Source: Jejuia sp049889775 (GTDB lineage Bacteria; Bacteroidota; Bacteroidia; Flavobacteriales; Flavobacteriaceae). From it: a stretch of 64,000 bases of DNA. This document shows, piece after piece, positions 41,229-50,694 of the stretch. The translations under genes and the position numbers were made by a program. The notes beneath the pieces are model-generated. The model had not been told where the DNA came from, did no database searches, and worked only from the letters and a program-made list of their open reading frames with translations. Location: contig JBMHCT010000032.1 in NCBI GenBank assembly GCA_049889775.1, positions 1-64,000 of the forward strand, written 5' to 3'. How positions within the stretch are numbered: position 1 is the first letter of the stretch; each line of letters begins with the position of its first letter.

Positions 41229-43604
41229 ATGTCTTTTAAATATTGTTTCACTCTACTTGTGTTTTACATGGTGTGCTTTACACAACAAACACTTTACTCT
41301 CAAAGTGTTCAAATCATAGGTGAAGTAATTGAGGAGCGTACAAGCCAACCTTTAGCCTATGCCACCGTTGCATTGCGAGATTCGCAAACCAAGGAAACAT
41401 TAAATGGTGTTATTACTAAGGAAGATGGTTCGTTTGAAATCCAAGCTGAAACCCAGCAGTTTATTATAGAGATTAGTTTCATGGGGTACGAAACTAAAAC
41501 AATTACAGATTTTGTAATAAAAAAGGGAAGGGCCAACTTAGGAATAATCCTTCTTAAAGAAGATGCGCAACAACTTGGAGAGGTTCTAGTTGAAGCTGAG
41601 GTATCTTCTTTTCAATTTAAATTGGACAAGCGCGTATTTAATATTGGAAAAGATTTGAGTTCTACTGGGGCAAGTGCTTTGGAGGTTTTAAACAATGTAC
41701 CCTCAGTAAATGTAGATATTGAAGGTGCGATTAGTTTAAGAGGAAGTTCAGGAGTACAGGTTTTAATTAATGGGAAACCTTCTATTTTAACAGATGAAGG
41801 TGGTGCTTTGGGAAGCATTACCGCAGATATGATTGATAGAATTGAAGTGATTACTAATCCTTCTGCGAAATACGATGCTGAAGGTACCTCAGGAATCATC
41901 AATATCGTTATCAAAAAAGATGAACGTAGAGGATTAAATGGCGCTGTTAGTGCAAATACAGGTGCGCCAGATAGTAATAGTTTTGGTTTAAGTTTGAATA
42001 GAAGGTCTGAAAAGTTTAATTTATTTACCCAATTGGGACTGGGCCGAAGGGTGCTACCCAGAGATTCTGAAAATATAAATGAAAATTTAAATAGTGGTAT
42101 TACAATTTCAAGTATTGGAGAGGATTTTAGAATTGAAAAGTTTTATAATATCACTTTGGGTACAGACTATTATATTAATCCAAATAGTGTGATTACCCTT
42201 TCTGGGAATTTTGCCTATGAAATTGAAGATCAGCCTTCAGGTATTAATTTTAAAGAAGTTGATGGAAATAATGCCTTAATTTCAGAATGGCGAAGAGATG
42301 AAACTACAGAAGCTACAAATCCAAAATATCAATACGAGCTGGTATATAAACGTGATTTTGAAGATCACGAGGATCATGATTTATTATTGAGTGCTACAGG
42401 AAATTCTTTTGCCAAGGATTTAACTTCACTTTTTCAAGATGCAACTATATCTGGTGACGATAAGGATGCTGTTCAAAATACAAGAACAGATTTTTCTGAT
42501 AATACTTATACATTTAAAGTAGACTATACCAAACCATTTTCAGAAGTTTGGACAATTGAAACTGGTGCGCAATATGTAATTAATGATATTGGTAATGATT
42601 TTGAAGTTCAAAATTTGATAGGTGATGAATTTATAAGCGATGAAGGTTTAACCAATAACTTCGAATTTGACCAAAAGGTTTTAGGGGTTTATCTAATTGG
42701 TGGTTATGAAAAAGAGAATTGGGGCATCCAGAGCGGTTTAAGGTTGGAGCAAACCGATTTAAAAACCAATCTTGTAACTACCAATCAAGTAAATAATCAA
42801 AATTATACTAACCTTTTTCCGAGCATTCATATGTCTTACAAAGTATCGGATATATTATCTTTACAAACGGGTTATTCAGCGCGTATAAACCGACCAGGAA
42901 TGTGGGAACTCAATCCTTTTTTCAACATTAGAAATAATTTCAATATTCGAGAAGGTAATCCCGCTCTTATGCCTGAGTTTACAGATTCATATGAACTGAC
43001 AAGTATTTTTGATGTTGGAAAAACAGATTTAAATTTTGGCGTATACCATCGCTATACAACAGATGTGATTGAGCGTGTTTCAGTTTTTGAAGATAACGTA
43101 AATACAATTCGACCAGAAAATATTGGCACGAATAGTACTCTAGGTATCGAGTTCAACACTAAGTATAGTCCTTCAAAATGGCTAACGCTTAATCTGGATT
43201 TTAATTATAATCAATTTAATAGAAAAGGAACGTTCGAATCAACTATTTTCGATTTTAATGGCAATCAGTGGAGTTCAAAAGTAATGGCTAAATTCAAACT
43301 GCCTGCAGATATTGATTTAGAAGCAGTTGGAAATCATCGCTCTAAGGTTAAAACCGTTCAAGGAGCAAGAAGTGCGAATACATTTTTGGATATTGGTGTT
43401 AGAAAAAAAATATTGAAGGATAAGGGCGTTCTCAATTTAAGTATTCGTGATGTTTTTGAGTCTCGAATTTTCGAAAATTTTATTTCCCAAGGAAATTCAG
43501 AAGCATATAGTTATAGTTTGCGAGGTAGATTTGTAGCACTAGGTTTTAGCTACGGATTTGGTAAAGGAGAAGCCATGGAGTACCTAGGAGGTAAGCGACG
43601 ATAA
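41229..43604 (+). CDS. Outer-membrane beta-barrel receptor (TonB-receptor-like)
   Basis: 791 residues. A signal peptide (about 1-24) is followed by a carboxypeptidase-regulatory-like domain (about 28-110, IIGEVIEERTSQPLAYATVALRDSQ), a plug domain (about 120-225, ALEVLNNVPSVNVDIEGAISLRGSSGVQVLINGKPS) and an OMP_b-brl_3 type barrel. This is the group of TonB-linked outer-membrane proteins in Bacteroidota without a SusD partner. There is no adjacent sigma/anti-sigma gene or STN domain. The ligand is unknown. Confidence 0.9.
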   Translation: MSFKYCFTLLVFYMVCFTQQTLYSQSVQIIGEVIEERTSQPLAYATVALRDSQTKETLNGVITKEDGSFEIQAETQQFIIEISFMGYETKTITDFVIKKGRANLGIILLKEDAQQLGEVLVEAEVSSFQFKLDKRVFNIGKDLSSTGASALEVLNNVPSVNVDIEGAISLRGSSGVQVLINGKPSILTDEGGALGSITADMIDRIEVITNPSAKYDAEGTSGIINIVIKKDERRGLNGAVSANTGAPDSNSFGLSLNRRSEKFNLFTQLGLGRRVLPRDSENINENLNSGITISSIGEDFRIEKFYNITLGTDYYINPNSVITLSGNFAYEIEDQPSGINFKEVDGNNALISEWRRDETTEATNPKYQYELVYKRDFEDHEDHDLLLSATGNSFAKDLTSLFQDATISGDDKDAVQNTRTDFSDNTYTFKVDYTKPFSEVWTIETGAQYVINDIGNDFEVQNLIGDEFISDEGLTNNFEFDQKVLGVYLIGGYEKENWGIQSGLRLEQTDLKTNLVTTNQVNNQNYTNLFPSIHMSYKVSDILSLQTGYSARINRPGMWELNPFFNIRNNFNIREGNPALMPEFTDSYELTSIFDVGKTDLNFGVYHRYTTDVIERVSVFEDNVNTIRPENIGTNSTLGIEFNTKYSPSKWLTLNLDFNYNQFNRKGTFESTIFDFNGNQWSSKVMAKFKLPADIDLEAVGNHRSKVKTVQGARSANTFLDIGVRKKILKDKGVLNLSIRDVFESRIFENFISQGNSEAYSYSLRGRFVALGFSYGFGKGEAMEYLGGKRR

Positions 43605-43619
43605 ATATTTTTAAATAGT

Positions 43620-44108
43620 TTATTTTAACGTAACAGAATCAATTTTAAGTTGAAAAGATTCTGCAGTTTTATTGCCTATTAGAAAACCAAATTCTGCTAT
43701 GGTTTTACCTGAAAAGTTTGGCATTTCAAGATGTTTGCCTCTGAATTTTGGATAAAAATCTGCTAATGGGAATTCAATATATTCCCAATCACCAGAAGTT
43801 TCAAAATAGTTTACAAATGAATGCCTATCGTTTATGTTTTCTTTTAATCTAAATTTGTAGCGTTTGCCATCACCTTTAATATGAAGCACTATTTTGGTAT
43901 AGTTATTCACATTAATTGAGTCAGGGCCAAAACGAACAGATGAGAAGCCACCATTATTTTCCAAAGAAATAGCACCATAAAATATACCAAGGTTCTTTTC
44001 AATTTTAAATTTTCCAAAGGACTTGCCGCCCATAACTACATCATCAATAACGATCCAGCTGTTTTCATTTGAATCACTACTAAAATCGGTAAGCGTTTTG
44101 GATAACAT
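43620..44108 (-). CDS. CIA30-family protein
   Basis: 162 residues. WIVIDDVVMGGKSFGKFKI, LENNGGFSSVRF, HIKGDGKRYKFRLK and W-YIEFPLADFYPKFRGK are the signature of the CIA30 (complex I intermediate-associated protein 30) galactose-binding-like family. No signal peptide is seen. The bacterial role is unclear. It lies 12 bp downstream of the galM-like gene on the same strand. Confidence 0.88.
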   Translation of the reverse strand: MLSKTLTDFSSDSNENSWIVIDDVVMGGKSFGKFKIEKNLGIFYGAISLENNGGFSSVRFGPDSINVNNYTKIVLHIKGDGKRYKFRLKENINDRHSFVNYFETSGDWEYIEFPLADFYPKFRGKHLEMPNFSGKTIAEFGFLIGNKTAESFQLKIDSVTLK

Positions 44109-44120
44109 ATATTTCTTGTT

Positions 44121-45242
44121 TTAGTTTTTTTGAATACCAAAACTATAAATTACTTGTTCTTTATAAGTTTCTTCTGGGTTTAACAGCGTACTTGGAAAGT
44201 TAGGTATATTTGGCGTATTTGGTAAATGTTGTGTTTCTAAACAAAACGCAGAATGGGGCTGATATTTAGTATTATTCTTACCAACGAGTGTTTCACTTAT
44301 TGCATTTCCTGAATAGAATTGTACACTGGGTTGGCTAGTGGTAACCGACATTGTTCTTCCAGAATTTGGTTCTATAACTTCAATAACCTTTTTTGTTGCA
44401 TTAACAGGTTTGTTAAACACATAACAAAAATGATAACCGTTATTACTGAATTTATGAATTCGATCTCCTATCCTGGTGAAGTTATTTAAATCCATAGTTG
44501 TACCTCTTACAGGTGTAAGTCCTCCAGTCGGTACAATTTCTTCATCAATTGTAGTAATATAGTCCGCATCAATTTTAATCTGGTGATCATAGATAAGTTG
44601 ATCTGTTCCAGCTAAATTAAAGTAACTATGATTTGTTAAGTTAACATGCGTTTTGGCATCCGTAGTAGCTTTATAATCTATCTTTAGATCGTTTGTATTG
44701 GTTAAAGTGTACCTAACGGTAACATCCAAACTTCCTGGGAAACCCATAGCACCATCTTTTGATACATATTTAAAAACAACGCCTTGTGTACTATCACTAC
44801 TAAATGTAGCTCCTTGCCAAATGGCTTTGTTGAATTCTAAACCACCGTGAAGATTATTATTACCATCATTTTTTTTAAGATTGTAGGTCACGGAATCAAT
44901 AGTGAATTGGGCGTTTTTAATTCTATTGGCATACCTGCCTACAGTGGCGCCAAAACAAGGGTTATCATCCACATATTGCTGTAAATTATCAAATCCCAAT
45001 ACGATATCTTTAAAATTTCCCTGTTTATCAGGAGTTTTTAAAGACGTTAAAATAGCACCGTAATTTGTGAGTTGCGCAGTAACACCGTTTTTATTTTTTA
45101 AGGTATATAATGAAATTGGCTTGTCTTCTAAATTACCCCAGCTTTCAACAAGGATATTTGAGTTTTTAGAATCACAGCTAAAAAAAATGAAGATCAAAAA
45201 AGCAAGACCTATATTTTTAGAATGTAGAGCGTTGAATGCCAT
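44121..45242 (-). CDS. galM: Aldose 1-epimerase, lipoprotein form
   Basis: 373 residues. The lipobox is FFSC (Cys23), followed by a GalM domain with LTNYGAILTSLKTPDKQG, FGATVGRYANRIKNAQFTID, NNLHGGLEFNKAIW (His), VNLTNHSYFNLAG (catalytic His) and the C-terminal FCLETQHLPNTPN (catalytic Glu). It interconverts alpha and beta anomers of hexoses such as galactose and glucose. The anchor suggests it acts in the periplasm. Confidence 0.93.
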   Translation of the reverse strand: MAFNALHSKNIGLAFLIFIFFSCDSKNSNILVESWGNLEDKPISLYTLKNKNGVTAQLTNYGAILTSLKTPDKQGNFKDIVLGFDNLQQYVDDNPCFGATVGRYANRIKNAQFTIDSVTYNLKKNDGNNNLHGGLEFNKAIWQGATFSSDSTQGVVFKYVSKDGAMGFPGSLDVTVRYTLTNTNDLKIDYKATTDAKTHVNLTNHSYFNLAGTDQLIYDHQIKIDADYITTIDEEIVPTGGLTPVRGTTMDLNNFTRIGDRIHKFSNNGYHFCYVFNKPVNATKKVIEVIEPNSGRTMSVTTSQPSVQFYSGNAISETLVGKNNTKYQPHSAFCLETQHLPNTPNIPNFPSTLLNPEETYKEQVIYSFGIQKN

Positions 45243-45289
45243 GTAAGTTGGGTTTCGCTTTTAAATTTACAAACTTATCTTATGACTAT

Positions 45290-45769
45290 TCAAAAACTTA
45301 AACTATCACCAATCTTTAGTTGCCAAGTATCAAATAATCCTGCGTTAACCTCCAAAACATATTTTGCGGGTTTGTTGGAAGGTAGCGAAGTTTCGTCAAA
45401 AGGTTTTGCTTTTTTTTGAGAACTAACAATATGTTGGCTCGCATCAATATAAATAATATCTAGCGGAATTTTTGTGTTCTTCATATAGAAATATCTGGGA
45501 GATTCCTCTTCAAATATGAACAACATACCTTGATTGTTTTCCATACTATTGCGATACATTAAACCTGTTTGAATGTCAAAATCTGTATCCGCGATTTCGA
45601 TGTCGAGTTTTACTTTCAATGAATCGGATTTAGAATCAAATATGGATAGTTCGCCTTCTTTGGTAAATGAAACTTCAGTCTGTTTGATAACCTTTGTTTC
45701 CTTTTTGCAAGATGAAAACCAAAGGTTTATCAGTAGTAAAAATAGTATGTTTTTTGCTGTTCTTGTCAC
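45290..45769 (-). CDS. DUF192-family lipoprotein
   Basis: 159 residues with a lipobox ending FSSC (Cys21). The DUF192 core includes VKLDIEIADTDFDIQTGLMYRNSMENNQGMLFIFEEESPRYFYMKNTKIPLDIIYID and VLEVNAGLFDTWQLKIGD. The function is unknown, although the family is widespread and often exported. It lies 4 bp after lgt, the enzyme that would lipidate its precursor. Confidence 0.92.
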   Translation of the reverse strand: MTRTAKNILFLLLINLWFSSCKKETKVIKQTEVSFTKEGELSIFDSKSDSLKVKLDIEIADTDFDIQTGLMYRNSMENNQGMLFIFEEESPRYFYMKNTKIPLDIIYIDASQHIVSSQKKAKPFDETSLPSNKPAKYVLEVNAGLFDTWQLKIGDSLSF

Positions 45770-45773
45770 GATA

Positions 45774-46694
45774 TTAAACTACTGGTCTTTTTGGTTTGTA
45801 AACAAACATAAAATACAAACCGATAAGAATAAATGGAATGCTTAACCACTGGCCTGTATTTAATAACCAATCTGCGCGTTCTTGGTTTTGTGGCTCCTTT
45901 ACAAATTCAACAAAGAAACGTACCGTCCAAAGCAACAATAAAAATAGACCGAATAAGAATCCTGTCTGGTCTCGTTTTGCGGTTTTAGAATAAAAATACC
46001 ATAAGATAAGAAACACAAAAATGTAACAGAAAGATTCATACAACTGAGAAGGATGCCTATAAGGTACTGCATTTAGCCATTCTGAATTATTTGCGATAGC
46101 GTTATATGCATCTTGTACATCTTTAATGCCTGTTAATCTTGATACTTCATATTTATTATAATAATCTTGAATAAACCTGACACCGAGAGGAAAGTCTCCT
46201 GACTTTTCACCAATAATCTCAGAGTTAATGAAATTACCAATTCTAACAAATACAGCACCAGACGCCACTGGAATTACCAATCTATCTAAAATCCAAAGCA
46301 AAGATTTGTACTTGTACTTTCTTCTGTATAAATACATGCCAACTATAACACCAATAGCAGCACCGTGACTTGCTAACCCTTGAAATCCAGTAAATTCAAA
46401 ACCACCTTTAAACTTGAAGGGTAAAAATATACTGAAGAAATCATCATTTATTAATTCCGATTGATAAAATAACACATGCCCTAATCGCGCACCAAGCATG
46501 GTGGAAAGCACAACGTAAATGAACATGGGGTCTAAATATTCCAAGTTCATTTTCTCCTTAGTATAAATGCGCTTCATGATGTACCAGCCTAAAATAAAGG
46601 CGATAATCCACATGAGACTATAGAAATGAAGTTTGAAATTTCCAACAATGTCAATTCCCGTTACAGGATTCCAATCAAATTTTAATGCGTACAT
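45774..46694 (-). CDS. lgt: Prolipoprotein diacylglyceryl transferase
   Basis: 306 residues with about seven transmembrane helices. The Lgt signature is VRIGNFINSEIIGEKSG (conserved Arg, Asn, Glu), with ASHGAAIGVIVGMY (conserved His) and YRHPSQLYES. It moves diacylglycerol from phosphatidylglycerol to the lipobox Cys of preprolipoproteins. This window encodes at least eight such substrates. Confidence 0.96.
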   Translation of the reverse strand: MYALKFDWNPVTGIDIVGNFKLHFYSLMWIIAFILGWYIMKRIYTKEKMNLEYLDPMFIYVVLSTMLGARLGHVLFYQSELINDDFFSIFLPFKFKGGFEFTGFQGLASHGAAIGVIVGMYLYRRKYKYKSLLWILDRLVIPVASGAVFVRIGNFINSEIIGEKSGDFPLGVRFIQDYYNKYEVSRLTGIKDVQDAYNAIANNSEWLNAVPYRHPSQLYESFCYIFVFLILWYFYSKTAKRDQTGFLFGLFLLLLWTVRFFVEFVKEPQNQERADWLLNTGQWLSIPFILIGLYFMFVYKPKRPVV

Positions 46695-46758
46695 GCGTAT
46701 TAATTTACGGTGTAAATATAAGTGTTTAGGCAGTTTTATCTGTTAAAAATATGTTTAG

Positions 46759-47886
46759 TTATTTTACTAAACTTAAAATTTCAACTTCAAAAATAAGATT
46801 TGTTTTTGGGGGTATTTTACCGCTACCTGATTCTCCATATCCTAAATGGTAGGGCACAAATATTGTAGCTTTATCTCCAACATTTAGCTGCTGTAATCCT
46901 TCTTTAAATCCTGGTATCATTGGTGCATCTGGACTTAAATCTGCTTTAATAGGAATGTATCTGTTGGCAGCTTTTTTTCTTTCGTTTACTGCATTTAAAG
47001 TTTCAGCTAAGTTCAAGTTGCTCGTGTCCACTAAAAAGCCATTTTCATAAAATAACGCATATTCAGACATAATTTGGTCATTCACTTTTAAAGCGGGCCC
47101 TTCGCCTTTTTCTGAGACATAGTAACTTAATCCAGAGGGTAAAGTAGTGGCTTCAGCCTTTTGTAAAGAATGTTTTGCTTTGTATTCACTTTTAATGCGT
47201 TCTTGCTTTTCCTTTTCTTCTTTTTTGCGTTTTTCTTCCTCGGCAAAATGATTTTTAAACACATCAAAAGCATCAAAACCCTTAGCGTCGCTACCTTTTC
47301 TTATGATATTCAATTCATTAATAATAACACTGTCTAAAGGTTTATCAGCAGCATCAGTTTTAACGTTAGAAATAGAATCTTGTATATCTAAACCCATGAC
47401 CAATTCGCCAAAAACGCTATAGCGGTTATCTAAATCTGGTCGCGGAACTTCAGTAATGTAAAACTGACTTCCGTTGGTGTCTGGTCCAGCATTAGCCATA
47501 GCCAAAATACCTGGTTTGTCGTGTTTTAAATCTGGATGAAATTCATTCATAAAACGATAACCGGGGTTGCCACGTCCTGTGCCCAAAGGGTCACCACCTT
47601 GAATCATAAAGTTGTCCATTACCCTGTGAAAGATAAGTCCGTTATAGTACTTTTTTTTCTTGTATTGCTCTGATACAAGTGCGTTTGTGCCTTCAGCTAA
47701 AGAAATAAAATTTGCAGACGTTATTGGGGCTTTTTTATAGAATAACTTAGCAACCATTTTACCCTTAGAAGTATTGATTTCAGCATAAATACCGTCTTCT
47801 AGTTCTGGGTATTGCGACTTGCAACTAAACAAGGTTAGACCACAAATGAACAGAACAAGGTTAAAACATTTAAAGGATGTAGTCAT
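46759..47886 (-). CDS. Cyclophilin-FKBP fusion peptidyl-prolyl isomerase, lipoprotein
   Basis: 375 residues from the ATG at 47886. An upstream TTG would overlap gldI and spoil the lipoprotein signal. The lipobox is LFSC (Cys22). A cyclophilin domain (about 30-190, IFHRVMDNFMIQGGDPLGTGRGNPGYRF, MANAGPDTNGSQFYIT) is followed by a charged linker (EEEKRKKEEKEKQERIKSEYK) and an FKBP domain (about 245-375, GFKEGLQQLNVGDKATIFVPYHLGYGESG). Two unrelated prolyl isomerase folds in one periplasmic chaperone. It starts 1 bp after gldI. Confidence 0.93.
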   Translation of the reverse strand: MTTSFKCFNLVLFICGLTLFSCKSQYPELEDGIYAEINTSKGKMVAKLFYKKAPITSANFISLAEGTNALVSEQYKKKKYYNGLIFHRVMDNFMIQGGDPLGTGRGNPGYRFMNEFHPDLKHDKPGILAMANAGPDTNGSQFYITEVPRPDLDNRYSVFGELVMGLDIQDSISNVKTDAADKPLDSVIINELNIIRKGSDAKGFDAFDVFKNHFAEEEKRKKEEKEKQERIKSEYKAKHSLQKAEATTLPSGLSYYVSEKGEGPALKVNDQIMSEYALFYENGFLVDTSNLNLAETLNAVNERKKAANRYIPIKADLSPDAPMIPGFKEGLQQLNVGDKATIFVPYHLGYGESGSGKIPPKTNLIFEVEILSLVK

Positions 47887-47887
47887 C

Positions 47888-48433
47888 TTATTGGTCTTGA
47901 GGTTGACTAATAGAGTTAACTGTAACTTCTGCAATTAAAGGCACATTGGTTCCAATTTTATCTTCATCTCCATAATAGCCATATGCCTTTTGCGATGGAA
48001 ATAAGAATGTAACCGTTTCTCCAGCGCGCATTAGCTTTAAACCTTCCCGAAGACCAGTAAAAAGTTCTTGTCTATCCATAGCATAATTCAAATTTTCAAA
48101 CTGCGTTTTAGGATAAATAAGATTCCCTTTAAGGTCTTTAAGATTATAGGAGTAGTTTACAATGTCGCCAAAGTTGGGTGTTGCGGTTGTATCTGTTATC
48201 TTTTGGTTGTAGTAATACCAAAATCCATTTTCTGAAGCAACATACTCAGTTTCTTCATTCTCAGCCATAAGCTGTTCTATAAGGGCTTGCTCTTTTTCGT
48301 TTAACTTTTTGTTCCTAGCAACAGATTCATCAATAAAAGAGCCAGTTTTTACTGAAATTGGTCTTCTTGCTTCGGGTGTCTTACACGCTACTAACAGCAG
48401 CAGTATTATAAAGGAAGTTAATATTCTATTCAT
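47888..48433 (-). CDS. gldI: Gliding motility lipoprotein GldI (FKBP type)
   Basis: 181 residues with a lipobox ending LLVAC (Cys17). The FKBP-like domain has NFGDIVNYSYNLKDLKGNLIY, LFTGLREGLKLMRAGETVTFLFPSQKAYGYYGDEDKIGTNVPLIAEV. GldI is required for gliding in Flavobacterium johnsoniae (established knowledge), presumably by folding gliding/T9SS envelope proteins. Assignment rests on family pattern and context. It overlaps the DHH gene by 8 bp and precedes the cyclophilin-FKBP gene. Confidence 0.85.
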   Translation of the reverse strand: MNRILTSFIILLLLVACKTPEARRPISVKTGSFIDESVARNKKLNEKEQALIEQLMAENEETEYVASENGFWYYYNQKITDTTATPNFGDIVNYSYNLKDLKGNLIYPKTQFENLNYAMDRQELFTGLREGLKLMRAGETVTFLFPSQKAYGYYGDEDKIGTNVPLIAEVTVNSISQPQDQ

Positions 48434-49445
48434 GGTTTAGGGCATCTTTATATTGAAGCAATATACTAAGAAATTTATCAACAGTTGATTTTAAGGACGT
48501 TTCACTGCGTCCACCAGCTGCATTATTATGCCCGCCACCGTTAAAATGCGCTCTTGAAAATTCATTTACGGAGAAACTTCCTTTAGAGCGTAACGATATT
48601 TTAATGATGCCCTCTTGCTTGTCTTCAATAAAAATAGCGGCAAAAACAATGCCCTTTAACGAAAGCGCATAATTAACAACGCCTTCGGTATCTCCTTTTT
48701 TAAAATCAAACTTATGTAATTCCTTTTGCGATAATGTAATATAAGCCGTCCTTAATTCTGAAAGTACTTTTAAATTAGTTAAGGCGCACCCTAATAATTG
48801 AAGGCGATTATAACTATTCGTATCAAAAACAGCATTATGAATTTCAGCATTGTTTGCACCTTTATCAATAAGATTACCCACTATACGGTGCGTGGTACTG
48901 GTAGTACTGGGAAATCTAAACGAACCAGAATCTGTCATAATACCCAGATATAGGCAAGTGGCTATATTTTTGTCTATTAATGCTTCATCTCCAAGCATTT
49001 CTATAAAATTATATACCATCTCACAAGTAGAACTCATACTTACATCACTATACATATAGGTGGCATAATCATCTGGTTCTTGGTGGTGATCGATCAAAAT
49101 TTTCAAAGCATCTGAGGATTCCAAGGCAGGTTCCATTTGCCCCGTACGATGAAATGCATTAAAATCTAAAGTGAAAATGATATCGGCTTGTGCAATAGCT
49201 TCATTACTCAACTCAGTTTGCGTATCATATTTTAAAATATGGTCTTCTCCTGGTGACCATTTTAAAAAATCTGGATAATCGTTTGGTGTAATCACTTGTG
49301 CGTTGTGATGGTGCTTTTTTAAATAGTGATACAACCCTAAAGTGGAACCTATAGCATCTCCGTCGGGGTTTTTATGAGGCACAATAACTATATTTTTCTT
49401 AGAGCTAAGAAGTGATTTTATGGCAGCAATTTCATTTTTTTTCAT
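48426..49445 (-). CDS. nrnA: DHH/DHHA1 phosphoesterase (NrnA-like)
   Basis: 339 residues. The DHH domain has VPHKNPDGDAIGSTLGLYHYL, IIFTLDFNAFHRTG and LIDHHQEPDDY (metal-binding His/Asp). The DHHA1 domain ends RAHFNGGGHNNAAGGRSE, the GGGH motif. The family degrades nano-RNA and/or pAp. Cytoplasmic. It is the first gene of the set with gldI and the PPIase and is divergent from ndk. Confidence 0.92.
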   Translation of the reverse strand: MKKNEIAAIKSLLSSKKNIVIVPHKNPDGDAIGSTLGLYHYLKKHHHNAQVITPNDYPDFLKWSPGEDHILKYDTQTELSNEAIAQADIIFTLDFNAFHRTGQMEPALESSDALKILIDHHQEPDDYATYMYSDVSMSSTCEMVYNFIEMLGDEALIDKNIATCLYLGIMTDSGSFRFPSTTSTTHRIVGNLIDKGANNAEIHNAVFDTNSYNRLQLLGCALTNLKVLSELRTAYITLSQKELHKFDFKKGDTEGVVNYALSLKGIVFAAIFIEDKQEGIIKISLRSKGSFSVNEFSRAHFNGGGHNNAAGGRSETSLKSTVDKFLSILLQYKDALNHE

Positions 49446-49482
49446 AGTGAACGAAGATACAATTTTTTAAAATTGAATACCC

Positions 49483-49512
49483 TTGTTTTTTATTGGAAAT
49501 GCCTTACTTTTG
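49483..49512 (+). promoter_or_regulatory. ndk promoter (TTG-N19-TACTTTTG)
   Basis: TTG at 49483-49485, 19-bp spacer, TACTTTTG at 49505-49512, then 19 bp to the ndk ATG. Matches the Bacteroidota consensus. Confidence 0.75.
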
Positions 49513-49531
49513 CGGCAAATAACATATTACA

Positions 49532-49951
49532 ATGGCAACAAATAGAACATTTACAATGCTAAAACCAGATGCTGTAGAAAAGGGGCATATTGGTGCAATA
49601 TTAGAAAAGATAACAGCTTCAGGGTTTAGAATTGTAGCAATGAAGTTAACACACATGACGACAGCTGATGCTGAGACATTTTATGCTATACATAAAGAAC
49701 GTCCGTTTTTTCCAGATTTAGTGGAGTATATGACACGCGGACCGATTGTAGCTGCAATTTTGGAAAAGGAAAATGCTGTTGAAGATTTTAGAACATTAAT
49801 AGGGGCTACAAATCCAGCTGATGCTGCTGAAGGTACTATAAGAAAAATGTACGCAGATTCTATTAGTGAAAATGCTGTACACGGGAGTGATAGTGATGAA
49901 AATGCAGCTATTGAAGGTGATTTCCATTTTGCTGGCAGAGAGCAATTTTAA
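49532..49951 (+). CDS. ndk: Nucleoside diphosphate kinase
   Basis: 139 residues. TFTMLKPDAVEKGHIGAIL, the Kpn-loop region, GATNPADAAEGTIR and the active-site NAVHGSDSDENA (catalytic His) are all present. It transfers the gamma-phosphate between nucleoside triphosphates and diphosphates in the cytoplasm. Single-gene unit with its own promoter and terminator. Confidence 0.98.
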   Translation: MATNRTFTMLKPDAVEKGHIGAILEKITASGFRIVAMKLTHMTTADAETFYAIHKERPFFPDLVEYMTRGPIVAAILEKENAVEDFRTLIGATNPADAAEGTIRKMYADSISENAVHGSDSDENAAIEGDFHFAGREQF

Positions 49952-49972
49952 AATTATAAACTCATATAAACT

Positions 49973-50005
49973 AAAAAACCCAAGACATCGGTCTTGGGTT
50001 TTTTT
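49973..50005. terminator. Bidirectional terminator between ndk and csp
   Basis: A 10-bp perfect stem, AACCCAAGAC/GTCTTGGGTT, with loop ATCG, has A-run on the left and T-run on the right, so it can serve both convergent genes. Confidence 0.88.
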
Positions 50006-50031
50006 GTAATAAAAAAGTGAAATAATTTATA

Positions 50032-50223
50032 TTAGATTACTTTTACGTTTACTGCGTTTAAACCTTTTCTGCCTTCTTGAAGATCGAATTCAACGTTGTC
50101 TCCTTGTTGAATTTCGTCAACTAAACCAGAAATGTGAACAAAATGTTCTTTGTTTGAACCTTCTTCTACAATAAAACCAAAACCTTTAGTGTCATTGAAG
50201 AATTTTACTGTTCCTTTACTCAT
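50032..50223 (-). CDS. Cold-shock domain protein
   Basis: 63 residues, one CSD with RNP1 KGFGFIVEEG and RNP2 HFVHISGL. Binds single-stranded RNA/DNA and acts as an RNA chaperone (family knowledge). Starts MSKGTVKFFNDTKG. The promoter at 50250-50281 gives a short leader. Confidence 0.95.
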   Translation of the reverse strand: MSKGTVKFFNDTKGFGFIVEEGSNKEHFVHISGLVDEIQQGDNVEFDLQEGRKGLNAVNVKVI

Positions 50224-50249
50224 GTTAAAAAAATTAAATTAATAGACTG

Positions 50250-50281
50250 CGAAGGTAATGCATAAAATCTTTGTAAATCAA
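50250..50281 (-). promoter_or_regulatory. csp promoter (TTG-N21-TACCTTCG)
   Basis: On the minus strand TTG (50279-50281) is followed after 21 bp by TACCTTCG (50250-50257), a near match to TAnnTTTG, 26 bp before the ATG. Confidence 0.55.
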
Positions 50282-50391
50282 TTATTTACGTTTTATTTTC
50301 TTTAAATCTTAAAATGCTACATAAAATGCTTGTAAACAGGAGTGTTGTGGGCGTTTGTCATTTGTCGATGGTAGTAAAGATCACAGAAAAT

Positions 50392-50688
50392 TTAACGTAA
50401 AACTAACTTTTTGATAATAGTTTTACCCAATTCTTCATTAAGCATGTCAATAATTTTTTGCTTGCCATAACTCAATTCCTCACGCAGCAGACTAGAACTT
50501 AATTGTACGAAAAGTGTTTCACGTTCTAGTATTACAGCAGTAGTATAATTGTTTACACCATTACCCATAAGTTTAGCCCAAGCTTCTGCGGCATTAACTT
50601 TGTTTAGGCCTTTTTCTAGTTTGTTGGTTTCTACAAACTCTTTTAAGGCGTCTTTAATACTGATATGTTCGTTGTTGCGTTTGGGCAT
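50392..50688 (-). CDS. dciA: DUF721/DciA-like protein
   Basis: 98 residues, a whole DUF721 domain (ISIKDALKEFVETNKLEKGLNKVNAAEAWAKLMG, VQLSSSLLREELSYGKQKIIDMLNEELG, KKLVLR). DUF721 is the DciA family, which helps load the replicative helicase in bacteria without DnaC/DnaI (established knowledge). It lies next to recF, a frequent neighbour. The 168 bp between holds two heptamer micro-arrays. Confidence 0.85.
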   Translation of the reverse strand: MPKRNNEHISIKDALKEFVETNKLEKGLNKVNAAEAWAKLMGNGVNNYTTAVILERETLFVQLSSSLLREELSYGKQKIIDMLNEELGKTIIKKLVLR

Positions 50689-50694
50689 TTTTTA

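Noticed and set aside
47887..47934. TTG start of the cyclophilin-FKBP gene overlapping gldI
   Set aside because: The ATG at 47886 gives a proper lipoprotein signal and 1-bp spacing to gldI.
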